A stretch of 64,000 nucleotides of DNA, from assembly GCA_013001595.1 (NCBI GenBank), contig JABDMH010000094.1, positions 91,590 to 155,589 of the forward strand. Direction: 5' to 3'. This stretch comes from Saprospiraceae bacterium (lineage in GTDB: Bacteria; Bacteroidota; Bacteroidia; Chitinophagales; Saprospiraceae). Under the pieces are notes generated by a model, which made no database searches, was not told the origin of the DNA, and worked only from the letters and a program-made list of their open reading frames with translations. The stretch's first letter is position 1; the number at the start of each line of letters is the position of its first letter. Below, piece after piece: positions 38,911 to 48,582 of the stretch. The translations under genes were made by a program, and so were the position numbers.

Positions 38911-38918
38911 TAGATTTG
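38911..38918 (+). promoter_or_regulatory. -7 box upstream of ppk1
   Basis: TAGATTTG matches TAnnTTTG exactly and lies 69 nt before the ppk1 ATG. A TTTC about 20 nt upstream is a weak -33. Confidence 0.5.
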
Positions 38919-38987
38919 CGCAAAATCGATCAATATCCCAGTATTTACCAATCATTTGGATATATCAAGATACCTAAGCAATAATTA

Positions 38988-41093
38988 ATGGACAAGGACT
39001 ACCCCTTCACAGAGCGCGACATAAGTTGGCTATCATTCAATCATCGAGTATTACAGGAGGCCAGGGATATCACCGTTCCACTATTCGAGCGGATCAAGTT
39101 TATGGCTATCTACTCATCAAATTTAGGTGAGTTTTTCGCTGTTCGAGTTGCTCAGCAGCGGAACCTTCTTCGGATAAGCAAAAAGACGAAGAAAGAACTA
39201 GCCATTCATCCCAGAGTGGTGCTGAAGAATCTGCTTAAAATCGTGAATCAGCAGCAGGAAGAGTTCAATGAAATCTTCGACAATCAACTTGTTCCCGAAC
39301 TCGGTAAACATAACATCTTCCTGAAGAGAAGGTTAGAATTGAATGAAGAACAAAAAACTTTTATTGAAGCCTACTTCAATCAGAACATGCTGCCCTATGT
39401 CCAGCCCGTTCTGCTGGTAAAGAATAAGATCAGGCCATTCTTGGCTAATTCTGCCCTCTACCTCACGGTGATGATGAGGACCAAAGGCAAAGAGCGGGCT
39501 CCATTGCAATATGCGATCGTCAAAATCCCTTCTGACTATTTACCACGTTTCTTAGAACTACCTTCGGAGGAAGGAAGGCATGATGTCATAATGCTGGACG
39601 ACATTGTACGCTACAGTATATCCTGGTTATTTCCTGGATTTGATGTGCATGACACTTATTCTATTAAATTAACAAGAGATGCGGAGCTCTACATTGATGA
39701 TGAGTTTTCAGGGGATTTAATCCAAAAGATCAAGGACAGTTTACAGAGACGCGATGTTGGTCCGGCTTCCAGACTGGTATATGATCGCAGTATGCCCAAG
39801 GAGGCACTGAAATACTTGCAGAGTGTATTAGAATTGGAAAATTACGACCTTCTACCAGAAGGGCGCTACCACAACAACTTTGATTTTTTCAAATTTCCTG
39901 ACTTTGGGATGGATCATTTGAAAAGACGTCCGTTAGAGCCGCTACCTTACCTACCTATTGAGAGATCAAGTGACATCTTCTCTGCGATTTCCCAAAAGGA
40001 TCATTTATTACACCTGCCATACCAACGTTACGATTCCGTTGTAAAACTATTTGAAACTGCTGCTGCAGATCCGCAAGTCACTCATATTAAGATCATCCAA
40101 TATCGAGTAGGCAAGAAATCTAGCATCATGGAGGCATTGATGGACGCCGTGGCTAAGGGTAAACGTGTCTCCGTCTTTGTGGAAGTAAAAGCCAGGTTTG
40201 ATGAGGAAGACAATTTACATTGGGGAGAAAAATTGGCTGAGGCCGGTGTCAAAGTAAACTATAGCTTTCCAGGTTTAAAAGTCCATGCCAAAGCTGCAAT
40301 AATAAGAAGAATCGAAAATGGGGAGCCAAAATTATATGCATTCTTAAGTACGGGAAATTTCCATGAAATAACCGCAAAGATCTATAGTGACTTAGGACTA
40401 TTTACGGCAAACCACGATCTATGTACGGAGTTGGCGCGAGTATTCTCGATCCTTGAGACCAGAAAAATTCCTCAATCAGAATTTAATCACCTTTTAGTGG
40501 GGCAATTCAACCTGCGAAGTGAATTGGTCTCGCTCATTAATCATGAAATCAAAGCCGCTGAAGCAGGAAGACCCTCCGGTATAACCTTAAAGATGAATAG
40601 TCTGCAGGACGCAGACATGATCGAATTGCTCTATGAAGCTAGTCAAAAAGGTGTCAAAATACGTCTCATCATTAGGGGCATCTGTTGCCTAGTACCTGGT
40701 GTCAAAGGAGTCAGTGAAAATATTACAGCTATAAGTATTGTAGATCGATACCTGGAACATGCTAGAATATTTATTTTTCATAATGATGGTGATGAAAAGA
40801 TCTATCTTTCTTCGGCAGATTGGATGACTAGAAACCTCAGCTTCAGGGTAGAAACTGCCTTTCCGATTAATGATCCGGCGATCAGAAAAACCATTAATGA
40901 TCTAATTGATCTACAAATGAACGATAATGTTAAAGCTAGAATTATCGACAAAAATGCCAAGAATAATTATGTGGACTTTGGGAATGACATCCAAGTTCAG
41001 TCTCAAATAGAAACCTACTATTACCTAAAAAGAAAGACAGAGATGCTCTTGGATAAAATGTCGCAAGACGAACCAAAGGAAATAAGTAATTAA
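38988..41093 (+). CDS. ppk1: Polyphosphate kinase 1
   Basis: A 701-aa PPK1 that forms polyphosphate from ATP. The N-terminal domain opens RDISWLSFNHRVLQEA, the family signature. The catalytic domains contain the autophosphorylated histidine in GLKVHAKAAII, the ATP-binding arginines around IIQYRVGKKSSIMEAL, and the second PLD-like motif SSADWMTRNLSFR. The length is typical. A coiled-coil gene follows on the same strand 50 nt later. Confidence 0.97.
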   Translation: MDKDYPFTERDISWLSFNHRVLQEARDITVPLFERIKFMAIYSSNLGEFFAVRVAQQRNLLRISKKTKKELAIHPRVVLKNLLKIVNQQQEEFNEIFDNQLVPELGKHNIFLKRRLELNEEQKTFIEAYFNQNMLPYVQPVLLVKNKIRPFLANSALYLTVMMRTKGKERAPLQYAIVKIPSDYLPRFLELPSEEGRHDVIMLDDIVRYSISWLFPGFDVHDTYSIKLTRDAELYIDDEFSGDLIQKIKDSLQRRDVGPASRLVYDRSMPKEALKYLQSVLELENYDLLPEGRYHNNFDFFKFPDFGMDHLKRRPLEPLPYLPIERSSDIFSAISQKDHLLHLPYQRYDSVVKLFETAAADPQVTHIKIIQYRVGKKSSIMEALMDAVAKGKRVSVFVEVKARFDEEDNLHWGEKLAEAGVKVNYSFPGLKVHAKAAIIRRIENGEPKLYAFLSTGNFHEITAKIYSDLGLFTANHDLCTELARVFSILETRKIPQSEFNHLLVGQFNLRSELVSLINHEIKAAEAGRPSGITLKMNSLQDADMIELLYEASQKGVKIRLIIRGICCLVPGVKGVSENITAISIVDRYLEHARIFIFHNDGDEKIYLSSADWMTRNLSFRVETAFPINDPAIRKTINDLIDLQMNDNVKARIIDKNAKNNYVDFGNDIQVQSQIETYYYLKRKTEMLLDKMSQDEPKEISN

Positions 41094-41143
41094 TAATTAC
41101 CTCGATTTTATTAGGCTGCTATATATTGGTAAAACCCTTAATA

Positions 41144-42085
41144 ATGTCAACGACTCAGAAGGCCTTGCAGCAGGCACTTAAACAACAGCAAAAGGCCCAG
41201 CAGATTAAACGACACCTCCAGCAATTGTCTGAGCAACTGGAAGAAGCTTACCGGGATCTAGATACCGTAAGAGGACAATTAGAAAAAGAATTTAAGGACA
41301 TTGAGAAATTAGAAAAGATTAGTCTCAAAGGGCTTTTTCACCGAGCACTTGGTAGCAAGGAAGATCAAATAGAAAAAGAAAGGCAGGAATACCTCCAGGT
41401 ATCGCTGAAATATGACGAAGCAAAAAAATCTGTTGAGTTGTTAGAATATGAGGAGCAAATCTTGGGAAATAAAATAGTCGATGAAGATCTGCTCAGAAAA
41501 AATGTCGAAGTCCTATTTAAATCTAGAGAAAAGGAGTTGATAAAAGGCAAATCAAAACAAGGCAGAGAAATCTTAGCTATTCTGCAGCAAATGGATGAAT
41601 ATGCTGTGCAGGTAAGGAATTTGAAGCACGTAAAAAAGAATGGGCAGCAAGCATTATCGATGTTAGAAAAAATGCTCGCCCACCTAGACAAAGCGAGAGA
41701 TTGGGGTCAATGGGACATGACGGGAAGACGTGGAGACGCAGCTTATTACAAGCACTCTTCAATTGATAAAGCTAAAGAGCTTTCTTATCGCGTGAAGCAT
41801 CTCCTAGTGAGGTTTAAAGAGGATCTCCGTGTGATCTACGGTCCAAATGCAATCGACTTTTCCATACATTTTGCCTCATTCAATCGATTTACGGATGTGT
41901 TCTTTGACAACCTGATCTCCGATTGGATAATTCAACAAAAGATACAGCATGCCCTATCTAATGTAGCAAGTGTTCGAGATCGTGTTTTGCGCATCCTACA
42001 ATCTTTGGATGCGGACATAGAGAAAAGTAAAATGTCCATATCTGATCTAAAGAAATCTAGACGGCAAATAATCATCACCGCATAG
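41144..42085 (+). CDS. Coiled-coil protein of unknown function
   Basis: A 313-aa protein starting at the ATG 41144 (MSTTQKALQQALKQQQKAQQ). It is strongly charged with heptad-like leucine spacing through residues 5-120 and again at the C-terminus, so long coiled coils are likely. A GRRGDAAYYKHSSIDKA segment in the middle may be a short globular or loop region. No signal peptide or membrane span. Directly downstream of ppk1, so a shared role or transcript is possible. No family is recognised. Confidence 0.6.
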   Translation: MSTTQKALQQALKQQQKAQQIKRHLQQLSEQLEEAYRDLDTVRGQLEKEFKDIEKLEKISLKGLFHRALGSKEDQIEKERQEYLQVSLKYDEAKKSVELLEYEEQILGNKIVDEDLLRKNVEVLFKSREKELIKGKSKQGREILAILQQMDEYAVQVRNLKHVKKNGQQALSMLEKMLAHLDKARDWGQWDMTGRRGDAAYYKHSSIDKAKELSYRVKHLLVRFKEDLRVIYGPNAIDFSIHFASFNRFTDVFFDNLISDWIIQQKIQHALSNVASVRDRVLRILQSLDADIEKSKMSISDLKKSRRQIIITA

Positions 42086-42137
42086 ATAATTTAATTCAAA
42101 AAATGAAGTACTAACAATTGCCGAGATACATTTCACA

Positions 42138-42674
42138 TTAGATATCTAGAAAACCTTCCGGTAGTTTGACCACGAGCACGTGATCACTTATTTGCCTTTC
42201 TACAATAAAATGATCGACTAGTGGCATCAAAAACTCGCCAAAATCATTTTCAACCACAGCCATTACCTGACCGGGATATTGTTCGATCTTACGAATTGAT
42301 CCCATTGTTCTACCCGAGGTGATGTCTTTTACTGAATAGCCCACCCATTGTGCGTGATTAGGAAGTTCCTTTTCTACCTCTTCCTCAGGCAGTACTTCCC
42401 AAAATAATTCACTATTGGCAACCGATAAAGCCGCCTCAGGATCGTTGATATCGGCAAACTTTAGCAATGATTTCGTTTGGTCAAATTCTTCTACCTGAAA
42501 AGGAACCTGTAGACCATCTACCTCAATAAAAAAGAATTGCCCAACTTCCAGTTCATCCCAAATAGAAGGATCCAAAGTGCAACGCATGAATCCCTTGACA
42601 CCAAAAGATCGTTTGCAGTGACCTACGTTTTTCAATTGCGAAAGGCTCCCTAAGGACTTATGTGCATTGTCCAT
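42138..42674 (-). CDS. rimM: Ribosome maturation factor RimM
   Basis: A 178-aa protein that assists 16S rRNA 3' domain assembly and binds S19. The N-terminal beta-barrel begins VGHCKRSFGVKGFMRC, a recognisable KxHGVKGE-type start, and a PRC-like barrel follows (VGYSVKDITSGRTMGSI, FGEFLMPLVDHFI). An ATG at 42674 clears the upstream lipoprotein gene; one at 42710 would overlap it by 14 nt. The usual neighbours rpsP, trmD and rplS are not beside it. Confidence 0.88.
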   Translation of the reverse strand: MDNAHKSLGSLSQLKNVGHCKRSFGVKGFMRCTLDPSIWDELEVGQFFFIEVDGLQVPFQVEEFDQTKSLLKFADINDPEAALSVANSELFWEVLPEEEVEKELPNHAQWVGYSVKDITSGRTMGSIRKIEQYPGQVMAVVENDFGEFLMPLVDHFIVERQISDHVLVVKLPEGFLDI

Positions 42675-42696
42675 ATTCAAATCAGATTGGGCAAGA

Positions 42697-43461
42697 TTAA
42701 TTATGGTCAACTAACCTTTCTACAAGTCTAAATCCTCTACCAGCCTTTTCTGACCATGTTTTACCGATACACGGACCAAGATCACCTGTATACTTGCAGG
42801 ATGAATCTAGCATTTCTCGTTCTCTGTAAATTAAGCCGATTTGCTTGGCGTATTTCTCTATAGAAAACCTTCGTTCAATTGCATTTTCCACATCGACTTG
42901 CTGAACCGTAGCTACTTCGTCATAGACTCTTCCGCCGATGGTCTCACTCAAATTTTCTGAGAGCACCTTGTACTCCCAGTTGCTAAACATCTGCAGTGAT
43001 TCTCCCCTTATGAAAACTACCATATCATCAGGAATAAAAGCATTTCCATCCCAGGACGTGCCTTCTTCAAGGGGAAAGACTAGATTGATGAAACGCACAT
43101 TACCTTCCATGTAGTGGGCCTGTCTATTAGTCCTGCTCCTAGTTGCTACTCCGTCAATAGCCCAGGGACCTGCGGCTGAGGCAGCTCGATATATCTGCAC
43201 GCGATAGATAGTTTCCCCCAATTCATTTTCAAAATCTTCTACAACCAACTCACGAATAAAGTACCGTGAAGAATCTCGAGTGGGATTGCCTTCGACATCA
43301 AGATCAAACTGGACAGAGTCTACCTGATAAATCCTTGAATCACCTAGAGCCAAAGGATAATAATCGTGCCCATAGATGGCCGTATCAACAGGATCTTCCA
43401 GTTCTGAAACACACTGAAAAAGAGAGGCCAACATGACAAGCAAGAAAATGCACCTAATCAT
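42697..43461 (-). CDS. Lipoprotein of unknown function
   Basis: A 254-aa protein with a lipobox (LVMLASLFQC, Cys 17). The mature part is mostly beta and starts YYPLALGDSRIYQVDSV, the kind of opening seen in Bacteroidota outer-membrane lipoproteins with barrel-like or lipocalin-like C-termini. No known domain. It lies between mnmA (4-nt gap) and rimM, and the three are likely one transcript. Confidence 0.75.
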   Translation of the reverse strand: MIRCIFLLVMLASLFQCVSELEDPVDTAIYGHDYYPLALGDSRIYQVDSVQFDLDVEGNPTRDSSRYFIRELVVEDFENELGETIYRVQIYRAASAAGPWAIDGVATRSRTNRQAHYMEGNVRFINLVFPLEEGTSWDGNAFIPDDMVVFIRGESLQMFSNWEYKVLSENLSETIGGRVYDEVATVQQVDVENAIERRFSIEKYAKQIGLIYREREMLDSSCKYTGDLGPCIGKTWSEKAGRGFRLVERLVDHN

Positions 43462-43465
43462 ACCG

Positions 43466-44563
43466 TTAAATTTCCGAACTAAAAATCACTCCTCCCCCTA
43501 CCACATCATTTCCCTCGTAGAAGACCGCAGATTGACCTGGTGCTACACCTTTCACACCAGCCAAAAAATGTACTTCTACGCCATCACTGGTGTTCGTCAG
43601 TTGGCTAAGGGTACCTGGATCTCGGTAGCGGACCTTGGTGGTGTACTCTTGACCTTCCTTTAAGGTTGGATATTTCATCAAATTTGTTCTATACACTTTC
43701 ATACGGCTTCTAACTAATGTTTCGATCGGACCTAAGACCACGGTATTCGTACTGGGCTCAATACCAGCTACATACATCGGTTCTCCAAATGCCTTACCCA
43801 GCCCCCGCCGCTGACCTATCGTGTAGAATGGATATCCGTCATGGGTCCCAAGCTTCTTACCGCGAATGTCAACAAAATCTCCTCCCGCAACCGATTGCTC
43901 GAGATCTGGCACCCTTCGTTTTAGAAAACTGCGGTAGTCATTATCGGGTACGAAACAGATTTCATAGCTCTCTGCTTTTTTAGACAATGCTTCGTGTCCC
44001 CAGTCAAATGCCATCTGCCGAACTTCACTTTTCAGTAAATTGCCTAGAGGAAACCGGCTTCGCTGCAAACATGCTTGATCTAACCCCCACAGTACGTATG
44101 ATTGATCTTTGGTCAAATCCTTGGCCTTTCTGATAAACTTTCTTCCACCTTCTTCTACAATCTGAGCATAGTGTCCAGTGGCTATATACTCACAATCCAA
44201 CGCATCGGCACGCTTCAACAGGGCATTCCACTTAATGTGCGTATTGCACAGTACGCATGGATTCGGTGTCCTTCCTGCAATGTACTCTTCTACAAAGTTA
44301 TCTATGACATAGTCTCCAAACTCATCTCTGATGTCAATGATAAAGTGGTGAAATCCCATCTTCACAGCCACATCTCGAGCATCGTTGATTGAATCCAAAC
44401 TACAACAACCCGTTTCCTTGCTGCTTCCTCCTGATGAGGCGTAGTCCCACGTTTTCATGGTTATGCCTACCACCTCATAACCTTCCTCATGAAGCATCAT
44501 GGCCGTAACGGTGCTATCTATACCTCCGCTCATGGCCACAAGAATTCTTCCTTTCTTACTCAT
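43466..44563 (-). CDS. mnmA: tRNA-specific 2-thiouridylase MnmA
   Basis: A 365-aa enzyme adding sulfur at U34 of tRNAs for Lys, Glu and Gln. The PP-loop motif AMSGGIDSTVTAMMLHEEGY is at the N-terminus. The catalytic cysteines lie in NPCVLCNTHIKWN and ESYEICFVPDNDYRSF. The C-terminal beta-barrel (GQRRGLGKAFGEPMYVAGI) is present. It shares a pathway with mnmD, found at 61330. Confidence 0.97.
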   Translation of the reverse strand: MSKKGRILVAMSGGIDSTVTAMMLHEEGYEVVGITMKTWDYASSGGSSKETGCCSLDSINDARDVAVKMGFHHFIIDIRDEFGDYVIDNFVEEYIAGRTPNPCVLCNTHIKWNALLKRADALDCEYIATGHYAQIVEEGGRKFIRKAKDLTKDQSYVLWGLDQACLQRSRFPLGNLLKSEVRQMAFDWGHEALSKKAESYEICFVPDNDYRSFLKRRVPDLEQSVAGGDFVDIRGKKLGTHDGYPFYTIGQRRGLGKAFGEPMYVAGIEPSTNTVVLGPIETLVRSRMKVYRTNLMKYPTLKEGQEYTTKVRYRDPGTLSQLTNTSDGVEVHFLAGVKGVAPGQSAVFYEGNDVVGGGVIFSSEI

Positions 44564-44697
44564 TCACTAACTAATTTTCCAGGCAAAAGTACAGCAATAA
44601 AGACTATGTCTTATGGAGACTCCCGTCGATATGATTAGTATCACCTGATTATTTATCAATTTGCTGACATTTCCTGTATTTTTCAACCATACATGAT

Positions 44698-46281
44698 ATG
44701 AAAATCAAAATTGGCCACCTTATCACCTTCTTAACACTGCTTTCATCTTGTCATGTTTATGACATCGTGATTCAAAACGGATACATATATGATGGAAGTG
44801 GTGGCCCGGCTTATAAAGCTGATGTTGCAATAGAGGAGGAACGCATCGTAAGAATTGACTCCAGCATCTCACAGCGATCCAAGCATGAGATCGATGCGAC
44901 CAATCTAGCCGTAGCTCCAGGATTTATCGATCTGCACGCTCACCTTAGTCCAATAACTCTATATCCAGCTGGAAGCAGTGCGATCATGCAAGGAGTCACC
45001 ACCGCATTGGGTGGTCCAGATGGTGGGTCGCCATTCCCCCTTAGATCCTATCTTGACGAACTGCAGCAAAAGCAACTGGGTCTGAATGTAGCCTATTTGA
45101 TAGGGCACAATACGATCCGAAATCATGTAATGGGACCTGTTGACCGCACTCCTTCAGAGCAGGAACTGGAAAAGATGAAGGCACTAATAGAAGAAGCCAT
45201 GTTGGACGGTGCTTTCGGTATGTCAACGGGTCTGAAGTACGTGCCAGGCAGCTTTGCGGATGTAGAAGAAATTGTTGCATTGGCTAACATTGCCGCTAAG
45301 TATGACGGCATATACACATCTCATCTTCGTGATGAGGGGACTGAACTTGTAGAGGCGGTAGAAGAGGCTATTGATATTGGTAGGCGCGCCGCTATTCCTG
45401 TCATTCTTACCCATCATAAAGTGATGGGCGCAAGCAACTGGGGATCAAGCACACAAACACTGGCGATGATAGATGCCGCTAACGAGCGGGGAATTCAAGT
45501 TTCGGCCGACCAATACCCTTACACGGCTTCGCATACTAGTTTGCGCGTGGTTATTCCTGCCTGGGCATTCAGTCACAATGATGGAAACACCTTCTCCTCC
45601 CGTTGTGAAGATCCAACCCTACGCGATAGCATTCGAAGCGGAATCATCAACAACTTATTTAATGATAGAGGGGGCAGTGATTTGTCTAGGATTCAATTTG
45701 CCAAAATCGAATGGAAGCCATCCTTTGTTGGAAAAACATTGCAAGACCTTTTGATCAGTGAAGGCATTGAACCAACGCTGGAAAATGCTGCTGAAATGAT
45801 TATTGACATTCAACTTCATCGAGGTGCCATGTGTATATATCATGTCATGGATCAAAAGGATGTCGACCGTATTATGCAACACGAAGCAACTATGATTGCC
45901 TCTGATGGTACAATCTCTAAGATAGGTAGTGGGCATCCACATCCAAGATCCTACGGAACATTCCCTAGGGTGCTTGGGCACTATGTCAGGGAACGGGCGA
46001 TTTTGGATTTGCCCACAGCCATTAGAAAAATGACTGATCAACCTGCAAGAGCATTAGAGCTGACTGACCGTGGACAAATTCGTACTGGCTATTGGGCGGA
46101 TATTACCATATTCGACCCAAGTACAATTAAGGATCTGGCTACTTTCAAAGAACCTCATGCTTATCCTGAAGGTATTGAATACGTCATTGTCAATGGAACC
46201 ATTGTTGTGAATAGAGGGCAACTCCAAGATGCAAGAGGTGGAAAGATTTTAAGAAAAATTAAAGCTATTCATATGAACTAA
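44698..46281 (+). CDS. N-acyl-D-amino-acid deacylase-like amidohydrolase lipoprotein
   Basis: A 527-aa metal-dependent hydrolase. A lipoprotein signal ends in TLLSSC (Cys 18). The D-aminoacylase subfamily is indicated by DIVIQNGYIYDGSGGPAYKA, GFIDLHAHLSP (metal HxH), GMSTGLKYVPGSFADVEEIV, the ILTHHKVMG metal histidines, and GSGHPHPRSYGTFPRVLGHY near the end. The substrate may be N-acyl-D-amino acids or a related peptidic compound; the lipobox points to periplasmic use. M48 protease follows 41 nt later. Confidence 0.9.
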   Translation: MKIKIGHLITFLTLLSSCHVYDIVIQNGYIYDGSGGPAYKADVAIEEERIVRIDSSISQRSKHEIDATNLAVAPGFIDLHAHLSPITLYPAGSSAIMQGVTTALGGPDGGSPFPLRSYLDELQQKQLGLNVAYLIGHNTIRNHVMGPVDRTPSEQELEKMKALIEEAMLDGAFGMSTGLKYVPGSFADVEEIVALANIAAKYDGIYTSHLRDEGTELVEAVEEAIDIGRRAAIPVILTHHKVMGASNWGSSTQTLAMIDAANERGIQVSADQYPYTASHTSLRVVIPAWAFSHNDGNTFSSRCEDPTLRDSIRSGIINNLFNDRGGSDLSRIQFAKIEWKPSFVGKTLQDLLISEGIEPTLENAAEMIIDIQLHRGAMCIYHVMDQKDVDRIMQHEATMIASDGTISKIGSGHPHPRSYGTFPRVLGHYVRERAILDLPTAIRKMTDQPARALELTDRGQIRTGYWADITIFDPSTIKDLATFKEPHAYPEGIEYVIVNGTIVVNRGQLQDARGGKILRKIKAIHMN

Positions 46282-46322
46282 TTAACTTACCCACTCGTCT
46301 AATATTAAACACCTTCATCATT

Positions 46323-47819
46323 ATGCTTCAACACATCTCAAGGGCATTCAATGGCACATTTTTAAGAAATGCTGCTAATAACTGCACCGCATTACTGATG
46401 GTTTTTGTGCTTTTATTGATCTCATCCTGCGCTGTAAATCCTGTCACTGGCAAAAAGGAACTGATGTTCATGTCGGAAGAGCAAGAAATAGCTATAGGCA
46501 AGCAAAATGACCCGAGCATTGTTGCTATGTATGGACTTTACGAAAACGAACGACTGCAAAAATTCATCAATGAAAAGGGGCAACAAATGGCTAAGATTTC
46601 ACATCGGCCAAACCTACCTTTTGAATTTAAAATACTCGATTCACCGGTAGTCAATGCCTTCGCTCTTCCCGGTGGATACGTATACTTTACTCGCGGAATA
46701 TTGGCGCACTTCAACAATGAGGCCGAGTTTGCAGGAGTCTTAGGTCATGAAATCGGGCATGTTACTGCTCGTCATGGCGCCAGTCAACAAAGTAAAGCAA
46801 CCGTTGCTCAAATCCTTTTTATTGGTGGATTGGTTGCCTCCCCGGTCTTTAGGGAGTTTGCGCAAGAGGGACAGCAAGCTATGCAGCTCCTCTTTCTAAA
46901 GTATGGCAGAGATGATGAATCTCAATCTGATGAATTGGGGGTAGAATATTCCACCGCCATTGGTTACGACTCACGCCATATGGCCAATTTCTTCAAACTC
47001 CTGGATCAAATGCGTAAAGATGCAGGTGGTGAGGCCCTACCTACTTTCCTATCTACCCACCCAGATCCCTATAATAGATACCAAACTGTCAATGCACTTT
47101 CTGACAAAGCACAGGCAAACATCGATAAGTCCACACTCAAGACTGGTCGAACCAGTTATCTGCAAATGCTGGATGGCCTGATCTATGGAAATGATCCTAG
47201 GCAAGGTTATGTGGATAACAGCATGTTCTATCATCCTGAGCTAAAATTTCAGTTTCCCATACCTGCAGATTGGCAAACCATCAACACGCCTTCCCAGGTA
47301 CAGATGGCTCCTAAAGATGGCAATGCATTGATGCTTCTCACACTGGCACAGGCAGAAACACTTGAGGCAGCTAGTGCTGCGGTGCTAGAGAACTATAAAC
47401 TTACGCTAGTGGAGAAAAAGTCTTTGACGCTAAATGGGATGAAGGCCATGGCGATGGTAGCAGATCAAGTCAATGAACAAACTCAGGAAAAAATCCGTGT
47501 CCTGACCTATTTGATCTCTTACAATGGGCTGATTTATAACTTCTTCGGGGTAGCAAAATTCGAAGCCTTTGACAATATGATTCCTTATTTCAATAAAACT
47601 ATGCGCAACTTCAAGCAGCTGACAGATCAGGCCAAGATTAACAAGAAACCGGAACGTATAAGTATTAAGTCCGCACCCCGAACCACTAGTCTGGAGTCAC
47701 TGCTCAAAAGAGACCGCATGCCAGAGGACCGCCTGAAAGAACTGGCGCTCATCAATGGCTTCTCATTAGATCAGCAATTGACTAGAGGAGATTTGTACAA
47801 GATCATCGTAACCAGGTAG
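46323..47819 (+). CDS. M48-family metalloprotease lipoprotein
   Basis: A 498-aa protein, BepA/YfgC-like. A lipobox occurs at LLISSC, after an unusually long N-region. The zinc motif is GHEIGHVTARHGA (HExxH), with the third ligand in SQSDELGVEYSTAIGYD. The C-terminal half contains a domain around residues 300-420 and a short IKS-type tail (FSLDQQLTRGDLYKIIV). Members control outer-membrane protein quality. A terminator about 120 nt downstream may end the transcript. Confidence 0.92.
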   Translation: MLQHISRAFNGTFLRNAANNCTALLMVFVLLLISSCAVNPVTGKKELMFMSEEQEIAIGKQNDPSIVAMYGLYENERLQKFINEKGQQMAKISHRPNLPFEFKILDSPVVNAFALPGGYVYFTRGILAHFNNEAEFAGVLGHEIGHVTARHGASQQSKATVAQILFIGGLVASPVFREFAQEGQQAMQLLFLKYGRDDESQSDELGVEYSTAIGYDSRHMANFFKLLDQMRKDAGGEALPTFLSTHPDPYNRYQTVNALSDKAQANIDKSTLKTGRTSYLQMLDGLIYGNDPRQGYVDNSMFYHPELKFQFPIPADWQTINTPSQVQMAPKDGNALMLLTLAQAETLEAASAAVLENYKLTLVEKKSLTLNGMKAMAMVADQVNEQTQEKIRVLTYLISYNGLIYNFFGVAKFEAFDNMIPYFNKTMRNFKQLTDQAKINKKPERISIKSAPRTTSLESLLKRDRMPEDRLKELALINGFSLDQQLTRGDLYKIIVTR

Positions 47820-47942
47820 ACCATGGGCTAGATATATTTGTGGGGTTGGAAAAATAAACGTACATTCCATGTCAAACCTCGAAATTGCTTAGAGTTGAGA
47901 TCCGTTAAACTCCCTTCTTTGTTATTTCGATTATAAGGAGAT

Positions 47943-47970
47943 ACCAGGCCAGCAATGGTCTGGTTTTTTG
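47943..47970 (+). terminator. Rho-independent terminator after the M48 protease gene
   Basis: Stem ACCAGGCC (47943-47950), 6-nt loop, GGTCTGGT (47957-47964), one G-T pair, then a run of six T. Confidence 0.7.
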
Positions 47971-48021
47971 TTGAACCCGTTTTGATCTGTTGAAAGACAG
48001 ATGCACAATAGCTCCATTTGA

Positions 48022-48053
48022 AGCCGATCATATTTGTATCGGCTCTTTTTTTA
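48022..48053 (+). terminator. Second rho-independent terminator
   Basis: Stem AGCCGAT (48022-48028), 9-nt loop, ATCGGCT (48038-48044), then a C and a run of T. A strong independent hairpin 58 nt after the first. Confidence 0.7.
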
Positions 48054-48186
48054 TATCTATGTCCGAAATGTCATCGCCATGAGCTTGACGATTTAAATTG
48101 CCCTCTTTAGATCACAAAAAGTACTAATGTGTGGGGGCAGAAAGTAAGCCGAGTTTTCATACTTTTACACCTTCAAAGCACACGAC

Positions 48187-48342
48187 ATGAATACAGCTGA
48201 CGAGCAATCAAGAAAATATTGGACCTACACTGCCATCTCCTTCGTGGCATTTGTACTCTTCCTAATCTTTCTTCCTGAGTTCTTTTGGATAACACTCCCA
48301 TTCTTACTCACGTTTGGAGTCAAAGCATATGGAGCCATGTAA
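48187..48342 (+). CDS. 51-aa two-span membrane microprotein
   Basis: ATG 48187 to TAA 48342 encodes a polar start (MNTADEQSRKYW), a hydrophobic span FVAFVLFLIFLPEFFWI and a second LPFLLTFGVKA. This resembles small 2TM-type proteins found singly in Bacteroidota. A TACTTTTA sequence about 25 nt upstream is a near -7 box. No function is known. Confidence 0.6.
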   Translation: MNTADEQSRKYWTYTAISFVAFVLFLIFLPEFFWITLPFLLTFGVKAYGAM

Positions 48343-48582
48343 GCTCAGACAGGAATTTCTCCGTAGAATTAAGCATCCCCTGCAGCAATATTTCAGGAGC
48401 CTAAGGTATACACATTGAATGATTCACTTTCAGCAGTGGTAAGCTAGCGAAATAGTGGAGTTGTCAGCACTTTCCCCTGATTAGGTAGGCAATTAAGCAC
48501 TTCCCCAAGTTAGTTATCGAATGCACCTAAGATGCTATTTATCACCTCACCACCTTGGTGCTGCTGACCAGATGGTAAGATG

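Larger units (their letters stand above)
47820..48186 (+). other. Gene-poor region with two hairpin terminators and possible small RNA
   Basis: No gene is seen in 367 nt between the M48 protease gene and a 51-aa membrane protein. Three hairpins lie close together: ACCAGGCC/GGTCTGGT with T6, ATCTGT/ACAGAT (47985-48002), and AGCCGAT/ATCGGCT with a long T run. The spacing would suit a small RNA ending at the second terminator. Confidence 0.4.

Noticed and set aside
47828..48031. Minus-strand 67-codon frame over the two terminators
   Set aside because: It runs through a strong terminator hairpin and has no recognisable protein features.
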